The translations under genes were made by a program, and so were the position numbers. DNA of 27,729 nt from Anaerolineaceae bacterium UBA6073 (lineage in GTDB: Bacteria > Chloroflexota > Anaerolineae > Anaerolineales > Anaerolineaceae), in NCBI GenBank assembly GCA_002436085.1, contig DIXT01000017.1, positions 1-27,729 on the forward strand, written 5' to 3'. Positions 25,985 through 27,729 of the stretch are shown here, in pieces. The notes below the pieces were generated by a model. It was not told the origin of the DNA and did not search any database. It saw only the letters and a program-made list of their open reading frames with translations. The stretch's first letter is position 1, and every line of letters starts with the position of its first letter.

Positions 25985-27103
25985 ATGGACCTGACAAGCC
26001 TGTTGAACGAATTAGGAAAAGGTTTCGCGAACTTTAGCTGGCAGAACGCAGTCATGATCGCGGTCGGGCTGGTGTTGATTTACCTGGCGATCGCTAAGGA
26101 ATACGAGCCGGTGCTGCTTCTGCCGATTGGTTTTGGCTGCCTGCTCGCCAACCTGGGCATGTCCAACGAGGTCGGCTTCATGAAAGTCATCTACGACGCC
26201 GGCATCAAGACCGAATTGTTCCCGCTGCTGATTTTTGTCGGGGTGGGCGCGATGATTGACTTTAGTCCGCTGCTTTCCCAGCCCAGCCTGGTGCTCCTGG
26301 GGGCAGCCGGTCAGTTCGGTATCTATGCCACGCTGCTGCTGGCGCTCCTGCTTGGCTTTCCGCTGAATCAGGCCGCGTCCATCGGCGTCATTGGCGCGAT
26401 TGACGGACCGACCGCGATTTTTGTGGGCAGCAAACTGGCGCCGGAAATTATCGCCCCGATCGCGGTGGCAGCGTACTCGTACATGAGCCTGATCCCGATC
26501 ATCCAGCCGCCTATCATGAGGCTGATGACCACCCGTAAGGAACGCCTGATCCGCATGGAATACTCCCCCAAACCCGTGTCGCGCCTGACGCTGGTGGTGT
26601 TTCCAATTATGGTAACGCTGTTGGTAGCGCTTGCGGCCCCGGATGCTGCGCCGTTGATGGCAGCGCTGATGCTGGGAAATCTGCTGCGCGAAGCGCTGGT
26701 GGTGGACCGCCTGAGCAAGATGGCGCAAAACGAGTTGATTAATATTGCCACGCTCTTTTTAGGGCTGGCAATCGGTTCTACCATGACCGCCGCAAGCTTT
26801 CTGAATCTAAAAACCCTGGCTATTCTCGGGCTCGGGCTGCTGGCTTTTGTGATTGACACGGTGGCAGGGCTGCTCTTCGGCAAACTGATGGCGCTGGTAA
26901 CCCATAACAAGGTTAACCCGCTGGTCGGAGCGTGCGGAATCAGCGCTTTTCCGATGGCCGGCAGGCTCTCCGCGAAGATGGCGCTGGAGGAGGACCCCTC
27001 GAATTTTATCCTCATGCATGCCATGGGCGCCAATACTGCCGGGCAGCTTGGGAGCGTGATTGCGGGCGGACTGCTGCTTGCGCTGGTGATGGGCATTCAT
27101 TGA
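25985..27103 (+). CDS. mmdB: Na+-translocating decarboxylase beta subunit
   Basis: The beta subunit is the membrane channel that decarboxylates carboxybiotin and exports Na+. The 372-residue protein has about nine hydrophobic segments. Conserved features are LLLPIGFGCLLANL (about 44-57), LLIFVGVGAMIDFSPLL (81-97), and GVIGAIDGPTAIFVGSKLAP (134-153), where Asp140 matches the essential membrane Asp of the family (IGADGPT). Others are VAAYSYMSLIPIIQPPIMRL (about 161-180) and, near the C-terminus, NPLVGACGISAFPMAGRLS with MHAMGANTAGQLGSVIAGG. Length is normal to slightly short. AAAGGA stands before the ATG, 11 bp after mmdC. A strong terminator closes the operon. Confidence 0.95.
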   Translation: MDLTSLLNELGKGFANFSWQNAVMIAVGLVLIYLAIAKEYEPVLLLPIGFGCLLANLGMSNEVGFMKVIYDAGIKTELFPLLIFVGVGAMIDFSPLLSQPSLVLLGAAGQFGIYATLLLALLLGFPLNQAASIGVIGAIDGPTAIFVGSKLAPEIIAPIAVAAYSYMSLIPIIQPPIMRLMTTRKERLIRMEYSPKPVSRLTLVVFPIMVTLLVALAAPDAAPLMAALMLGNLLREALVVDRLSKMAQNELINIATLFLGLAIGSTMTAASFLNLKTLAILGLGLLAFVIDTVAGLLFGKLMALVTHNKVNPLVGACGISAFPMAGRLSAKMALEEDPSNFILMHAMGANTAGQLGSVIAGGLLLALVMGIH

Positions 27104-27122
27104 TTTATTTCGCTTTGAATGA

Positions 27123-27148
27123 GCCGCCTTCGAAGGCGGCTTTTTTTT
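27123..27148 (+). terminator. Rho-independent terminator of the decarboxylase operon
   Basis: The perfect palindrome GCCGCCTTCGAAGGCGGC (27123-27140) is followed directly by eight T residues, 19 bp after the mmdB stop. Confidence 0.95.
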
Positions 27149-27330
27149 GCCTGGGGGAATGAAAGATTGCGCCAGACTGCTTGGATTAGCGGCTGAATTG
27201 GGTCTGTTTGATTGCCAGCAGGCAGATTGGTTCGTGCCTCGCAAGGACGAAAACTTGTCATGTTGATACCTTTGAACGTCGCTTGCCACTGACGAAGAGT
27301 CCAGTTAATCCAAAAACAAGATTCTTCACT

Positions 27331-27460
27331 GGCGGATGACACTCGGTTTGCCATTGCGAAGGATCGCCAGCGACTGAAGCAATCTCCCCAGCTTGTCATG
27401 CTGAGCCGCAGGCGAAGCATCTGTTCAGCAAAAGGACAGATCCTTCGTTCCTAGGATGAC
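27331..27460. repeat. Dispersed repeats matching the left end of the window in inverted orientation
   Basis: GATGACACTCGGTTTGCCAT and CGCCAGCGACTGAAGCAATC (27331-27389) match the reverse complement of 148-220. Then 27395-27460 is a 66-bp copy of the 217-283 palindromic element, with CGAAGCATCTG facing CAGATCCTTCG across a short loop. No gene is visible from 27149 to 27729. Confidence 0.65.
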
Positions 27461-27474
27461 AAGTGAATGTCATT

Positions 27475-27729
27475 AGCCCCTGCTGCTGGAATTTTACCGG
27501 TGCCGAAATTGCGGAAAGAGGTCGTGGCTATCTACCTTTCAAAGACCACAGGCAGACCGCCACGTCGCTGCGCTCCTCGCGGTGACGTGGGATTCGTCCT
27601 TGCGAGCCCCCGCTGCAGGAATTTTACCGGTGCCGAAATTGCGGAAAGAGGTCGTGGCTATCTGCCTTTCAAAGATCACAGGCAGACCGCCACGTCGCTG
27701 CGCTCCTCGCGGTGACGTGTGATTCTCTG
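27475..27729. repeat. 130-bp direct duplication at the right edge
   Basis: The unit from 27475 (AGCCCCTGCTGCTGGAATTT) recurs at 27605 (AGCCCCCGCTGCAGGAATTT) with only a few substitutions and runs to the window edge. Each copy ends with a CACGTC...GACGTG palindrome around GCTGCGCTCCTCGCGGT. Further copies may lie beyond the edge. Confidence 0.8.

Overview
The window looks like chromosomal DNA of an anaerobic bacterium, most likely a member of Chloroflexota (Anaerolineae-like). That placement is an inference. It rests on the strongly expanded SecA with insertions in both nucleotide-binding and helical regions, the HrcA/CIRCE-controlled hrcA-grpE-dnaK-dnaJ-prmA cluster, a biotin-dependent Na+-pumping decarboxylase operon, and gene deserts packed with palindromic repeats. 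Most genes are GC-rich; one two-gene lipoprotein block at 5810-7287 is visibly more AT-rich. No rRNA, tRNA or CRISPR array was seen.

Layout. 1-356: non-coding mosaic of dispersed palindromic repeats. 357-5163 (minus): secA then surE, with an extended -10 promoter before secA. 5164-5809: repeats, including four tandem copies (70-71 bp period) of a 49-bp REP-like hairpin. 5810-7287 (minus): two paralogous lipoproteins with DUF3221-like domains. 7383-7755 (minus): the last third of dnaN (sliding clamp domain III) with an intact terminator, cut off exactly where a copy of the same 49-bp repeat begins. 7756-8620: a RAYT (REP-associated tyrosine transposase, Y1/HUH family) flanked by inverted copies of the repeat, the right-hand one amplified to three copies (82 bp period). 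8789-10144 (plus): lysine 2,3-aminomutase. 10354-11959 (plus): a SatD-family / DUF3307 membrane protein pair behind a good sigma70-type promoter. 11971-12621 (minus): a cytidylate-kinase-like P-loop protein with its own promoter. 12735-18402 (minus): the heat-shock operon hrcA-grpE-dnaK-dnaJ-prmA with a perfect CIRCE. 18525-19559 (minus): a CelD/FemAB-like acetyltransferase that may be leaderless. 19639-22053 (plus): a large single-pass membrane protein with a degenerate PP2C-like cytoplasmic domain and an extracytoplasmic propeller-like domain. 22054-23650: about 1.6 kb of nested repeats, including 271-bp tandem duplications. 23651-27103 (plus): four genes for a Na+-translocating acyl-CoA (probably methylmalonyl-CoA) decarboxylase, closed by a strong terminator. 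27149-27729: more repeats, some matching those at the left end in inverted orientation.

How the genes work together. The heat-shock operon supplies the repressor, the DnaK chaperone machine and the L11 methyltransferase. The decarboxylase operon couples decarboxylation to Na+ export, which suggests a fermentative lifestyle, and lysine aminomutase fits lysine fermentation or beta-lysine formation. The most notable structure is the RAYT unit: a compact element of about 700 bp with outward-facing 49-bp inverted repeats, related arrays 2 kb away, and a truncated dnaN at one boundary.
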